From Poecilobothrus nobilitatus (Eukaryota; Arthropoda; Insecta; Diptera; Dolichopodidae), in NCBI GenBank assembly GCA_947095535.1, contig OX352773.1:259803590-259867589 (forward strand): 64,000 nucleotides of DNA. The letters are read 5' to 3'. The notes below the pieces were generated by a model. That model did not search any database and was not told the DNA's origin. It saw only the letters and a program-made list of their open reading frames with translations. The translations under genes were made by a program, and so were the position numbers. Positions 47,277 to 58,948 of the stretch are shown in pieces; positions within the stretch are counted from its first letter, which is position 1; each line of letters begins with the position of its first letter.

Positions 47277-47482
47277 GGCACAGCTTATAAATTATACAAT
47301 AAACTACACAAAAAACGGACAATTAGTATATGTATGTATTTTCAAAAGTTCCTAAAAGAAAAATTAAAGAAACTTTGTTTGAATCAAACAGATTGTGAGC
47401 TGACAACGATATTATATGTCTGTATATTAAAAGTATTTAGAAAAGAAACAGACAACAGATCCGATAATATTGAAATGCAATA
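47277..47482 (+). other. Open frame after an acceptor-like site, possible exon
   Basis: TTTTTTTTTATATATTTTCAG ends at 47276 and is a near-consensus 3' splice site. From there a frame stays open for 68 codons (GTAYKLYNKLHKKRTISIC and onward) to a TAG at about 47480. Composition is lysine-rich, no domain is recognised, the frame also stays open upstream of the AG, and no clear poly-A signal follows. Chance open frames of this size are expected in this window, so the link to the acceptor may be coincidence. Confidence 0.15.
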
Positions 47483-47616
47483 GAAGAGATATTTTAATGT
47501 CAAAAAATTTACTGCAAAATAGAAATAATAAGAGGCGTATTTATTTTTACAGTCCCACGACCCAATTTAAATGTTCACACATACCTGTCCTCAGTTAGGG
47601 GTTTGATCGCATTATA

Positions 47617-47702
47617 TTGGCTAAGAAAGAGGCAAATTTAGTCAGTAAGACACTACTTAGGCGTTATTCTTGGTGTTTTTGGAAGATTTCCATTTGGAAG
47701 TA
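47617..47702 (+). repeat. Interspersed repeat, family V
   Basis: This is the partner of 15431-15536. It shares AAATTTAGTCAGTAAGACAC and TTGGTGTTTTTGGAAGA with that copy. Boundaries are uncertain. Confidence 0.45.
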
Positions 47703-48590
47703 TTTATTATTGATTACCAACAATGATTTAAGAAGCATCACTGTATAAAAATATACGTTTCTAGTATTTTGGTTTTGGTATATATGATTTTCTTATTGTA
47801 AAATTGATTTGAATTCCCCTGAATATAATGTTTGGTAATGGTGGGTGGGTTGATTCATTACCAACAAAAAAAAAAAGAAAACAAAACATAAAAAAAAATA
47901 TGGTTATTTATAAATGAAAAGATAATATTTTCTAAATAACACGAACTCATGAATGACGAGAGTGTTATAATTCCTTATTGTTGTTCATATTCATATTGAA
48001 ACATTAAACTGGTCTGGAAATTCAATTTTATATTAATTTTGTATGGTTGAATAGAAAATAAGATATATTGAAGGTATTAAGAGGCAATAAAAGGATAAAA
48101 TTATTACTAACAAAATGTATTTATTGAAGGAATAGGTACTTATTATATTCGTATATATATAATAAAATATTTTGGTGATTCATTTTGTTTTTTGTTTTCT
48201 TTTTATTTATCTATTCATTTATTTATTTATTTTGTTCTTTTGTATAAAGGATAACAAATTTTCAAATATTATTTTGATACATTTTTGGTTTTTGTTACAA
48301 AATTATTGGCATATAAATTTGAAAGTTTTTAGAATTTGTTATTTACAAAATGTTATGAACCTTTATGTGTAAGTGAACTAAAATGGAGATACTGCTATAC
48401 TAACAACAATTTTTAGATCTTAAATCGTAATTAAAGTTCAAATGCAAACAGAATTTAAACCTAAATGTCATCAGCAGAAAATGTAAATTTTTTTTTCTTT
48501 AAAAGTCGACATTTTTGCACAAATTTCTTATCACATATTTATATAAAATGATTAAAGGTTAAATCTTATTGTAGTAATATCCAACCGCTA
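47703..48590. other. AT-rich DNA without a recognisable gene
   Basis: An (ATTT)n run lies near 48206-48230. The open frame across it is a low-complexity artefact. Confidence 0.5.
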
Positions 48591-48591
48591 C

Positions 48592-48690
48592 GAATTAAAT
48601 TGGCACTACGAACTAATCCTAAAGTCACTAACCGTCAAGCCAAAAATGAACTAATCCCCAAAAAGTATGTACTCATCCAAAAACACTAAT
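48592..48690 (+). repeat. Degenerate tandem repeat, left flank of the RING relic
   Basis: Three to four worn units of about 20 bp share the core GAACTAATCCCCAAAAA. The same core recurs in the same orientation at 49305-49362. Confidence 0.55.
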
Positions 48691-48756
48691 TTTTTTTTGG
48701 AAATCCATTATTAAAAACAAAAATTTTAGTATAAAACATTATTTATTTTTTAATTG

Positions 48757-49028
48757 TTAATCTGAACGGTGCTTTTATAACAGCAGTGCGACAAGTGAGG
48801 CACAAATTGTTATTTTAGGATTCAGCGACACATTACACTTCAAGTGTTAAAGTATATTCGTTAAACACTTTTAAATGCCGACAAGGAAGCATGACCACTT
48901 TGGCGTTAGTGTTATGACAGATCACACACAGAGGATGATAAAGAAGAATTGGTTGAACCAAACAGTTCGGTTAGTGAGTTTGTTTCACCCAATTCTTTTT
49001 CCTCATCACTTTCAATGTTGCTGCTTAT
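48757..49028 (-). pseudogene. RING-finger protein relic
   Basis: On the minus strand a Ser/Glu-rich segment (NIESDEEKELGETNSLTE, then SSLSSSVCDLS; about 49025-48917) leads into a C3HC4-type RING. After a frameshift the frame reads NAKVVMLPCRHLKVFNEYT, which holds the C-x-H of the motif, and later LCLTCRTAVIKAPF, the last C-x2-C pair. The spacing C-x-H-x3-C-x2-C matches RINGs of the IAP/unkempt kind, but the two middle cysteines are now Phe and Tyr (single-base changes). Two stops also interrupt the region. RING domains recruit E2 enzymes for ubiquitin transfer; this copy could not fold normally. The parent gene is not identified. Confidence 0.6.
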
Positions 49029-49048
49029 ATATAAAGATTCTGTATTAA

Positions 49049-49209
49049 GGGAGATTTTAGAGATTTGGTTGGATACAAAATCATAGTTATACGTTTTTCC
49101 AGAATATGTATATAATCCTTCTAATTCAGAATTTAGTATATATACATATATATCAATATTCTGGAAAAATGAAATATCCTGATTTTGAATCTAACTCTAA
49201 AATCCCTCC
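49049..49209. mobile_element. PIF/Harbinger-like (Tourist-type) MITE
   Basis: The two halves form a long imperfect hairpin. GGGAGATTTTAGAG at the left pairs with CTCTAAAATCCCTCC at the right, and TTTTTCCAGAATAT (49095-49108) pairs with ATATTCTGGAAAAA (49155-49168). Direct TAA duplications flank it (49046-49048 and 49210-49212). A TWA duplication with GGG-type ends is typical of PIF/Harbinger derivatives. Its 161 bp have no coding capacity. Confidence 0.6.
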
Positions 49210-49304
49210 TAATTCACAATTTTCCGAAATATACAAGCAACTCAACATGACAAGGGACGCACATCGCTATATATATTAAATATTTTAATTGAAGAAAATG
49301 CACT

Positions 49305-49362
49305 AACCTCAAAAGAAAAAATTAACTAATTGCCAAAAAAAATGAACTAATCCCTAAAAAAT
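49305..49362 (+). repeat. Degenerate tandem repeat, right flank of the RING relic
   Basis: Units read CACTAACCTCAAAAG, TAACTAATTGCCAAAA and GAACTAATCCCTAAAAA. About 27 bp align with the left flank at 48637-48665, in the same orientation. Confidence 0.55.
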
Positions 49363-51977
49363 AGAATCAATTATATTTGAGTTTTTTGATAACTTTAACT
49401 TGAAAAAAATTTTCAGCACAATTTAAATTTTTGTATTTTATTGTTTTTAATTTGAATGTAATTTCGCTAGTGTTAGCTAAATAAAATAATAGGATTAACA
49501 GCCTAACAACAAACCAAAAAATAAAAGAGGTACCTATAAGGAAAATAATTTTTTTTTAACGTCAAAGTTGTCTGATGACTTTTTAATAACAAGAAGAACT
49601 TTAGGTGTAATGAAATTTAATTATAATAGAACTAACGTACGTGAAAAATATTAAAGTTAATTATAATTAACAATAGATGGACCAATAAGTGGCGTGGAAA
49701 ATAAGCAAATATATGAAATATAGAAGAAAACTTAACTAAGAACTATATTTTAAACCTTTGCTGTTTTGAAGGACGTTTACCAGAATATCTATCATCCGTA
49801 GAATGAATGCAAGGTGTTTTATAATGAGTAAAAAAAAATAAATTAATTAATTAAATTTAATAACCATTATATATACCTAATTCATTAACTTAAGGACTTA
49901 TTGTTATAAAACGAGGAAAATAAAAAACTTTTTAATTTTAATTTCCAATTACAATATTGTCGAGTCAGTTTTGACAAGTTTTGAAAACGGTTTCAAATTT
50001 TTACAAGTTAATTATAAATTATTTATTATTTAGGTTAATTAAAAAAAAAAAAAGAAATGTCATCAAAATTTATTAGTTTATAAAAATTATTAAATTTTTT
50101 TTTTAAAAGTGTTTGTTGTTTGTTAGTTTTTTGATTCTGAGATTTTCATTAATGGATGTATTTAGAGCTTGATTCTGTGATTTATGTAAATAGAGCAAAA
50201 ATTTGAAATTTCGGTAGGAAGTTTTCTATAAGATTGATCTTATTTCCTAACTTTGAATCTATTACTAACCTTCTTCAATTTATTTTGCTTTGCTTTCAAT
50301 TAATTGAAAAAATTGCATAGTTATAGGAGTACTAGTTGAATTTTTGTGCACTAATGTCGTAAAATTACAGATGAGTAATCAATATTGAAAATAATGATTG
50401 TCAAAATTGAAGGTTAATGAAATATGTGTGTTCATTAAGTTGTGCAAAGTATTCTATGTTGTAATTTTTTGTTCTAGATTTTTAGGTTTTGACAGATGAT
50501 GGGGATGATTTTAATTTATACAAAACAAACCGTAATTTCTCTGTAATAAAATTATTTGGTTTTTATTTGGTTGGTTGGTTGGTTTTTTGGATTTTTTGAA
50601 AACTAGAAAAATGTAGAACCTATGATAAAAAAGAAAAGTACAAAAAAGCTTTCTTTAAATTTTCTATTCTAAGTTTTTTTAACTTTTTAACGTTATTGTG
50701 TGTTTATATTATAATCTAAAATCTATTAAAACAAAATTAATAAGTACTGTTATAAAATATTTTAATTGAAAGTTTTTAACAGAATATTATGAAGTATTTT
50801 TGATATACATTTTGATTCAGAGAAACCGTTTTAAGTTTCGTTTTAAGTTAGGTTTAAGTTTTAAGGTATATGATAACAGTAAATTTAATAAGGATGAAAA
50901 TCGTGTTCTATCTTAAATTATTAAAACAACATATTTGAAAATATCCTTAGTAAAATTGAAGTTAGATTTTGTTGATATAAATTTGATATTAAATTATTTC
51001 TTATAACTTCAGTAACGGTAAATGTTTCATAGTTATGTGTTTTTTCTTTTTTTTTAAAATTTTTTTAAGGTATTATTTTCTTATTACAAAGAAAATAAAA
51101 AAAAAAAAAATATTTTTCAAAGTTTGAAAATTAAATTTAAAGTTTTGTTTTTTTGTGTTTTGTGTTTGTCGTTGTCATCAGTGTCTCGTGCTCGTGTACC
51201 TTTTGTTGGTTTCACTTTTAAGTTTAAATTTATATACTATGGAAAACCAAAAAAAATTTTTACATGACTTTTCTAGTCTAACATAACAGTGTTTTTATTT
51301 TTGAAAAATCTAATTAATTTAATGGGAATAACAGAAATAAAAACAACAACAATATATTTAACAAACAGTTAAGTGGATTATTTTTTTGTTTTTATATTTT
51401 AAAAAAAATTTTAGTTAAAAAATAAAAATTAATAAAGACATGAACTGACATAAATAATTATAAAGTTATAATGTTTTGATGCTGTACTGTACTGTGTTGT
51501 GCTTTGGGATTTCAAATTAAAAAAAAAAATGCAATTTTCGGAAAAAAAAAGAAAAACAAATATTTTTTTTTTTACTTATAGGCAATTCAAATTAAAGAGG
51601 AGGAATGAAAAAGTTAAGTTTTATTTTTCCCCCTTTTAGATATAAACTTTGTTATTTACTTGAATTTTTTATTTTATTTATTTTTATTTTGAATAATTTA
51701 ATAAATCCAAACTAAAAAAAAATTTAAAAACCAAAGGTTAAAAATTAAATAAAGAAAAGGGATTAAAAAATTAAGTAATTATAGAAAAATTTGAAGCATT
51801 TTTTTATTTATTTTATAAATTATATTTTTTTTTTATTTTAAATTTTTATTAAAAAAGTTCAACTACAGAAAATTAATATTTTATATGGTATATTTTTATT
51901 AAAGTGTTTTGAAAATTAAATTTTTTTATGTCTTTTCAAGCTTAAAATTAATAGGTAATAAAAATTGTATGTAAATG
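49363..51977. other. AT-rich DNA without a recognisable gene
   Basis: A (GGTT)n run lies at about 50567-50585, with many homopolymer tracts. No gene recognised. Confidence 0.5.
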
Positions 51978-51979
51978 TA

Positions 51980-52174
51980 CAGGATGTTTCCGTTTCTATA
52001 GCAAACCGTTCAAAAGTTATTGATTTTTTTATGAAAAGTCGCTAAAAAATCTTTAATCCCTCATATCTCGAAAGAGGTCCAGAATGGACCCTCCCCGCTA
52101 ATACAATTTTTTGTTCGTCTCGACATGCCCGATCAGCCATTTCAATGGAAGACCATCGAGTCGGAAACACCCTG
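51980..52174. mobile_element. Short MITE with TA flanks
   Basis: The left end CAGGATGTTTCCG and the reverse complement of the right end CAGGGTGTTTCCG are inverted repeats with one mismatch. TA flanks both sides, and the ATG before the left TA is mirrored by CAT after the right one. The 195-bp interior is much less AT-rich than the surroundings (for example GACCCTCCCCGC). Probably a mariner-type non-autonomous element. Confidence 0.65.
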
Positions 52175-52176
52175 TA

Positions 52177-52690
52177 CATATAATACAGATTTTAAAAATT
52201 TTATGAGTATTTTATGATTCGAATTTTATTTTATTTATTTATTTATTTATTTATTTGCCAAATATAATTAATTTTTTTTACATTTACTTATATGTAATTG
52301 AATTTATTTTATATTGTTTTGACTTATAGGTATAAAATTTATGTCTACTTAAATGGAATATTTACAAAAAATTTTTATTTATGATAGGATATGATATTTA
52401 AGTATTAAGAATTCGTAAGAAAAAATAAGAAATCTCATTTGAATTTTTTTAATTTTTACTAAAACTTAAGGTTATTTTACTTAACTTTATTTATTCTCGA
52501 CATAACTCTCACTTATTATTAGATTTATGCAGGGTACATTGCTTCGAATAAAAGTTCTGAATTCTTTCATTCATCTTTTTTATATGAAATACTGAACTCT
52601 CTCTAATTTTTTTAAAAAAGTACAGAAGTTTTTGTTTTTCTGTAAAAAAAAGTATGTATGTATTTTATTTGAAAAAAATTGAAAAAAATT
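52177..52690. other. AT-rich DNA with an (ATTT)n run
   Basis: The (ATTT)n run is at about 52228-52256. No gene. Confidence 0.55.
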
Positions 52691-52691
52691 T

Positions 52692-53417
52692 GAACAAGGT
52701 AGAATGTAAACCAACGGTTTTTAAAAGCGCACATTTCCAAAACTAAATACAAACTGTTTAGAATTGTGACTTGCTCAAAAATTTGAAAATTTCATGTAAT
52801 AAGAAAAAACGTGAAAATAGGATATTTTTGAAATTTTAAGGGGCCGTAAGTCCAGAATCCTACATAACTACAAAAAGCCGTTAACACACGTAAATATATA
52901 TTATTGAACCTTTAATTTTCATGTTTTGTCGAACAAAAATTTGTACAGGTGCCTAAGTTACAGGTGTCTAAAAATAGCAAATTTTCAATTTTTGAGGCGT
53001 AATAACTCTTAAAGAGGGGGTGTTACCAAAAAATTTTCTGAGGAAACTTATACTAATTCTAAAAGTTCTTACTTGCCTCAAAATTTCAATCCTCTATCTA
53101 GAAGCGTGCCGGAGTTATGAAAGTAGAAAAATTATGCACAATTTGGTTTTCAGATAACGGTAAATTTAAAAAAATTGTATAATTTTGATATTAATTTACA
53201 AAGATAAAAGAAATACCTGTCGCATGACGTTTTCAGATTGAAAAAATCTTGAGCAAAACATAAGATATATGCATTTAAAAATAGGGCTTTTTCAAAGTTT
53301 GAGGAGGTGTAGCTCCGTAATGGGAGGGGCTACATGAAAAAGTTGTTCCGGACACCGTCAGACGGACGTACGGACGGACGGACGGACAGAGTGAAACTAA
53401 TAATTTTGTGCTAAAAA
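52692..53417 (+). mobile_element. HINE-like element, family Y, copy B
   Basis: The 5' stem-loop AAACC-AAC-GGTTT (52708-52720) is perfect and is followed by AGCGCACATTTCC (52726-52738). The body keeps the full 5' part with copy C (GGGGCCGTAAGTCCAGAA, GTTAACACACGTAAA). The GACG tract is long here (about 53361-53395). The 3' hairpin is partly deleted, leaving TTTTGTGCTAAAA. A 92-codon minus-strand frame (53275-53553) runs through the tract and is a shadow. Confidence 0.75.
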
Positions 53418-54907
53418 GCAGTGTTCTATTACAAGTATTCCATAGATATATTGACAGGTGAAAATTTGACAGAATTGTTGCAATGGTTTGACAATTTTTT
53501 TTTTGTACTAAAATTTTACAGGTTTCAAAATGGTCAGCAAATGACAAGTTCATTATGATAATTTATAATGAAATATATTGTACAGTTATTTTACTCATAC
53601 GAAATTTTTCGAGAAATTCTCTATCAGTCATATTGTTAAGATTGTTTTGTATACTTGGTTTAAATCTTTGCTCGTGTCTGTAATGGTTTCATATTTCAAA
53701 TATATATATATATAATTATTTTCATAAATAAATATGAATATGAATTTATTATGCAATTTTTATAATTATTAATTATTTAATAATTATAATTATTAAATTA
53801 TTAAAATACATATTATTGAATTAAATACTTTATATAACAATTAATTGTTATTATATGAAAATTATATATTAAGTTATAATGTTATAAATTGAATATTAAA
53901 ATATTTATAAGGAATTAATTAAGTATGTTAAATGTTGAATTTTAAATCTTAAGTCAAAAATTGTTATTCTAAAATTGTCTGTAATTTACTCTCTTTAACT
54001 ATCTGAATTATTTTTGTTTTTTTTTACATTGTATTCTCTTCTATGTGAATTATTTTTGATGTTTTTTTACATTAACCGTAATTGATTTGATATGTATATA
54101 TGTATATACTCTACATCATTGCTCATTTTTTGAGAAATAATAAATAAATAAATAAAATAGAATAAATAAAATGAAATTTATAATTTTACGAGTAGATATT
54201 TGAAATTGTCTGTCACAAATTGTCCGATAATTCAAAAAATTATCAAATCAATGAATGTAGCGTGTTAATGAATTTTAAAAGTTTATAAATACACAATTGG
54301 TTATAAATTTTTAGTTAAATGTACAAATTTCTTATTAATTCATTACTTATCTGAAAATTGGATTTTACTATTAAAGTTTTCTGTTATATTATTAGTTTTA
54401 GGTTGTATAAATTCTATGTTGAGTTCGTTGTGAAGTTTCTTCTTTTTTGTATAGAATAATGAAAAAGTTTTCTATTTTTAAAAACAAAAAGAACCTATAT
54501 AAGAGAAAGTAAAAAGAGTAGAATTCAGTTGCTAATGGCTGGAACTTACAAAGAAAGAATATGATTTTTATCTTTTAAAAAAACTCGATCACTTTTAATT
54601 TTTAAGTATGATCCATATTCTACCAAAAACATATTTTTCTTAAAAAACTTTTTTATTTTCAAATTTTTTTTTCTTTTAACTTAGGCTTAAGTGCTTTCTT
54701 TTGCACTTAATCGAAATCATGGCAAGACACAATAAATGAGTAAAACAAGAACGAGTCCCCTATGAGTGTGTGGGACTTTAATACACTAAACACCACCTCG
54801 CTTTTTGGACAAAACAATAGGTTATATGATCTTTAGTACTGATCTATTGCTTGATCAAGAGAAGCTTTTTATACCTATTGTTCAGTTCGCTAGAACTCAA
54901 CTTTATT
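53418..54907. other. AT-rich DNA without a recognisable gene
   Basis: A TTATTAAT-rich, nearly palindromic stretch lies at 53760-53830. No gene supported; the frame beginning at 54805 runs into the X element. Confidence 0.5.
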
Positions 54908-56533
54908 ATTTTTTATACCCGTACGATAGGATCGGGTATAATAAAATTACTCCTCCGTTTGTAACACCTCGAAATAAGCGAGCTAGATATACCTTCAAAG
55001 GTATGGATCGGATCAGAAAAAAATTCTAAGACGTTTGAGCCATGTCCGTCCGTCCGTCCATCCGTCAGCACGCTAACTCAAAAATTAAGAAAGCTAGAAT
55101 CTTGAAATTTACACAAAATATTCTGGGAATAATTTGTAGGTTTCCTATTTGTTTTGGTTGAGTTTGGACCAAGCCTTAGGGTAGCTCTCGACCTAACTAT
55201 TAGATCCCCACCTAACTTTTAGATCCCCACATTTTTTTTAAAATAGAGCTATGAAATTTTAACTGCTGTTAGATCTCACAAAAATATTAATTTTATTTTT
55301 AATAACTTTTTTTGTAGCCCCACCCATTACGGAGCTACAGCTCCCCAAAAGTTCAGAAAAGCTCTATATTTAAATTGTTATAGCACAAGTTGTATAAGGT
55401 ATATCTTCATTCTGAAAACGCCAAACGATTACTACTTTTATTAGCTTTAAAAGTATACATACAATAAATATATATTTGTGGGATACGGTGTCTTAATTTA
55501 CCGTTATACGAAACTCAAATTTTGCAAAATCCTTTAACAATTCTATCTTCTAAATGGTTTAAGTTGGAAACTTGAAATTTTGACAGAAGTTAGATCTTTG
55601 AAAATAAGTATGAGTCATTTCAGAAATTTTTTTTTGTATCACCCCCCGTTTAGGAGCTGTAAGGGGTCAAAAACTGAAAATTTCTTATTTTTAAACACCT
55701 GTAACTTTAACACCTGTTAAAAATTTTTTTGAAGTAATACACAAAAATTAAAGCTTCAACATTATACTTTTATTTCTGTTAACAACTTTTTTTAATAATA
55801 TAGGGTTACTTTATAATTGACGAAATTGTTACTTGGTTTTTTCAAATTTTCTAACAAATTTCTTTAACGAATTTTTTGCATTTTGTTTTACTCGATAATT
55901 TGAAATTATTGAGGATACAATTCGTAGTACAAAAAAATGTAAAGAAATAAATAACATAACGGTTGCTTGAAGAATTTTTATTTATATGATATTGTTATAC
56001 ATACATACTTATATAATATCATGTTTATTTACATATCGTATATGTCACTGATGAATGAATGATAAGAGTATAGATGTATATTATATAGCGCCGTATTTAC
56101 ATACATACATATATGTATTTTATTGTACTTAAAAGAAATTATTCTATGAATGGAAATATTTTTAAAGAAATATTGCAATGTATGGCGATATACTTATAAC
56201 AATATAAATATACTATGTGCGCATTAATATAATATAATATTTAAAATTATATTTACTATTTTGTTCTAAGTAAATGTAATATACATTTACCGCTCAGTAA
56301 TAAATGGTACTATAGAATATTTAAAAAAGTTTTTGATGAATGTATAAACATATAGTTTGAATATGTATATGTACAACCCATAGTTCTAGAAATTATAAAA
56401 TTCACCCAAATTATTTTAAAATATTAAAATATTAAAAAAATAATATTGTAAGCAGAGTGACAGGCTGTGAACATACTAACGGTTCGTACGGGTATCTAAG
56501 AGTTGACAAAGGCAACTGTATTTTCCTCGTTTT
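54908..56533 (-). mobile_element. HINE/DINE-1-like element, family X, minus copy
   Basis: Inverted copy of 30703-32273. Its 3' hairpin (TATACCCG.../CGGGTATA) is at 54914-54940, the (GTCC)n tract at 55044-55066, and its 5' ATACCCGTACGA at 56484-56495 (as its reverse complement). The 5' stem-loop has one mismatch here (56501-56517). An 18-20-bp segment (TAGATCCCCACCTAACT) is tandemly doubled at about 55190-55230; the plus copy has it once. Confidence 0.8.
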
Positions 56534-57053
56534 ATACCTTGTAAGGAGGTTAATTGAGCTGAACAAGGACGAAACAATTTCTAATTAACTTTTACGTTAA
56601 AAAGCAGTTTTGACCAGTTTAAGGTCACGTAAAAACTAAAAGAGGCTAATCAATATTGATAAAAAAGAATATTTAATAAAATTTCAATAAAAAAAAAAAA
56701 AATCCTATAATGGATGTTCCATTAATATTTTAAATTATTTTACTTTTTTTTGCCATTAATTGAAATAAAATTCTGAATTATTTAATTAGGTATGAGACTA
56801 TATTTTATCTTGTATGAAAACTTAAAAGCAAAAAAAAAAAATAATAAAATGATAAAAAAAATTTTTTTTTTAAATAAACAGAATATGAAATGAATAATTT
56901 TTCTCTTGAATTCTACTAAGATATATTTAATGGAATTTTTAATATGAAAATAACAAATTGATGAAAAATGCACAAAAATCAACTTTGCAAATAAAATTGG
57001 ACATAAAAAAAGGAAAAGGTAAGAACAGAACAGATTTTTTTGCGTCAACAATT
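56534..57053. other. AT-rich DNA without a recognisable gene
   Basis: Poly-A/T tracts. Overlapping short frames on both strands near 56780-57158 are chance or run into copy C. Confidence 0.5.
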
Positions 57054-57906
57054 TTAAACAAAGTAAAATGTAAACCAAGAGTTTTTAAAAGCGCATATTT
57101 CCACACACAAAAAACAATACAACTGTTTACAATTATTGTGACTTGCACAAAAATTTGAAAATTTCATGAATAAGAAAAAATATGAAAATAGGACTTTTCT
57201 GGAATTTTGAGGGGCTGTAAGTCCGGAACTTTATATAACTAAGAAAAACCGTTAACACACGTAAAAATATATTACTGGCGCTTTCATTTTTATGTCTTGC
57301 CAAAGAAAAATTTATACAGGTGCTTAAGTTAAAAATTTGTACAGGTGTCTAAAAATTGTAAATTTTTAATTTTTGAGCCCTAATAGCTCTTAAACAAGAG
57401 GTGGTACAAAAAATATTTCTGAGGAAACTTATACTTATTCAAAATTATAAAAGTTCTGTTTTGTCTCAAAATTTCAAGTCCCTATCTAACAGTGTTCCGA
57501 AGTTATGAGAGTAGACAAATGATGCAAAATTTGGATTTCACATAACTGTAAATTTATATGCTAAATTTAAAAAAAATGTATAATTTGGATAATTATTTCT
57601 AAAGGCAAAAAATAGTACTGACGAATAGCGTTTTCAGATTGAAAAAATGTTAAGCCGAATATGAGATATACGCATTTATAAATAGGGCTTTTTCAACGTT
57701 TGAGGGGATGTAGCTCCCTAAAGAATGGGGATACATGAAAAAGTTGTTCCTCAAAATAAATTTTTTTATGAGACCTACCCATGGTTAAAATTATTTTTCT
57801 CTATCTGTAACGGTGTAGAAGTTTTGTAAACAGACGGACGCACAGACGGAGAGAATGAAACTAATAAGCACATTTTTTCAAATTTTTTTTTGGAAATGTG
57901 CTAAAA
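57054..57906 (+). mobile_element. HINE-like element, family Y, copy C
   Basis: This is the longest copy. The 5' stem-loop is slightly decayed (TAAACCAAGAGTTTTT) and followed by AGCGCATATTTCC. The body blocks match copy B. The tract is worn (GACGGACGCACAGACGG at about 57834-57850). The 3' hairpin is the best preserved: AGCACATTT (57867-57875) pairs with AAATGTGCT (57894-57902). An ACAGGTG block is locally duplicated near 57316-57350. Confidence 0.75.
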
Positions 57907-58948
57907 TAATTTACATTTATAGTAAAAATAAAAACGATATTATAGTAGAATAATATGAGTATTATAGTAGAATAAAAACCATAAAATGTTCATCAAAATC
58001 GATAAAAATTTTGAATAGTTAGAATGAATAGTTTTTCGGTGAAAAACTTCAAAAGTCACTCAGACGAATTGCACGTAATTCTTTCGTATAGTGTTAAACT
58101 TTAACCAAACAAAATCATCCCATTTTAAACAAACCTTTAGATCATAACATTTAGCTCATTTAGATTTAACTCAATGGGCAGAAAGCTTAAATATGAAAAC
58201 TCAATTTATCCATGCTTCGCTTTGACAGTTTTATTTTTCTCTCTGCTTTTTGCGAATTTTGTGTTTTTGATATCTTTAAAACGTACAATAAACGCTTTTG
58301 ACAGCAAATTAAATTTGTAAACAAAGATAAATTGGTTTTATTAAAACAAGTCTAAATGGTAAAAATATTTAACTTTATTAAAAACTTTAACTTAAATGGC
58401 AAAAAATTTAACTTTAATTTAAACTTTAAACTTTTTAATAATTTAAACTTAAAAAAACACAAAATCTTATAGCAAAAAAAATTAAAAACGAATCGTCAAA
58501 ACCATTTTTTTTGTTTATTTTTTTAATGTTTTTCCAATTTTCTTTTTTTTTTTAAATGTCAAAAGCGTAAAAATCATAAAAAAGTTGAAAGTTGATTAAC
58601 TTTATGCATTTTATCCGTTTTTTGCTTTTCCATTTAGTTAGCTTCCATATAAATCGTCTAATAGTCAACCTTAATGTCAAAAGAGTATAACTTGTCATAG
58701 AGTACATTGAGTTTTCATTTTAAGTCTGTTGAGTATTGCAAAGTATTTATTTCCGGAAGACTAGATTAGAAATAGTGGTTGCTATTTTATTCGAGATCTA
58801 ACAAATAAACAGATTTCAAAATAAATCCCTTTTGGAACAGTTAGATCAATTATTAAATAAAGAATAATATTGAAGCTTGTTCTTCTTTGGATTAAACGTA
58901 TGTTGTGTATACGTATAGAATATATATCTATTTGTAACATTTTTTATA
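57907..58948. other. AT-rich DNA without a recognisable gene
   Basis: CGCTTTTGACA at about 58295 has an inverted partner TGTCAAAAGCG at about 58557, which might mark a small old element. No gene. Confidence 0.4.

Noticed and set aside
53275..53553. Minus-strand open frame of 92 codons with SVRPYVRLTVS
   Set aside because: The Ser/Val/Arg stretch is a translation of the GTCC tract of Y copy B.
56782..57158. Overlapping open frames on both strands
   Set aside because: Low-complexity Phe/Ile/Lys sequence; the plus-strand one runs into Y copy C.
58290..58570. Inverted CGCTTTTGACA pair as ends of an element
   Set aside because: Only 11 bp match and no target duplication is visible.
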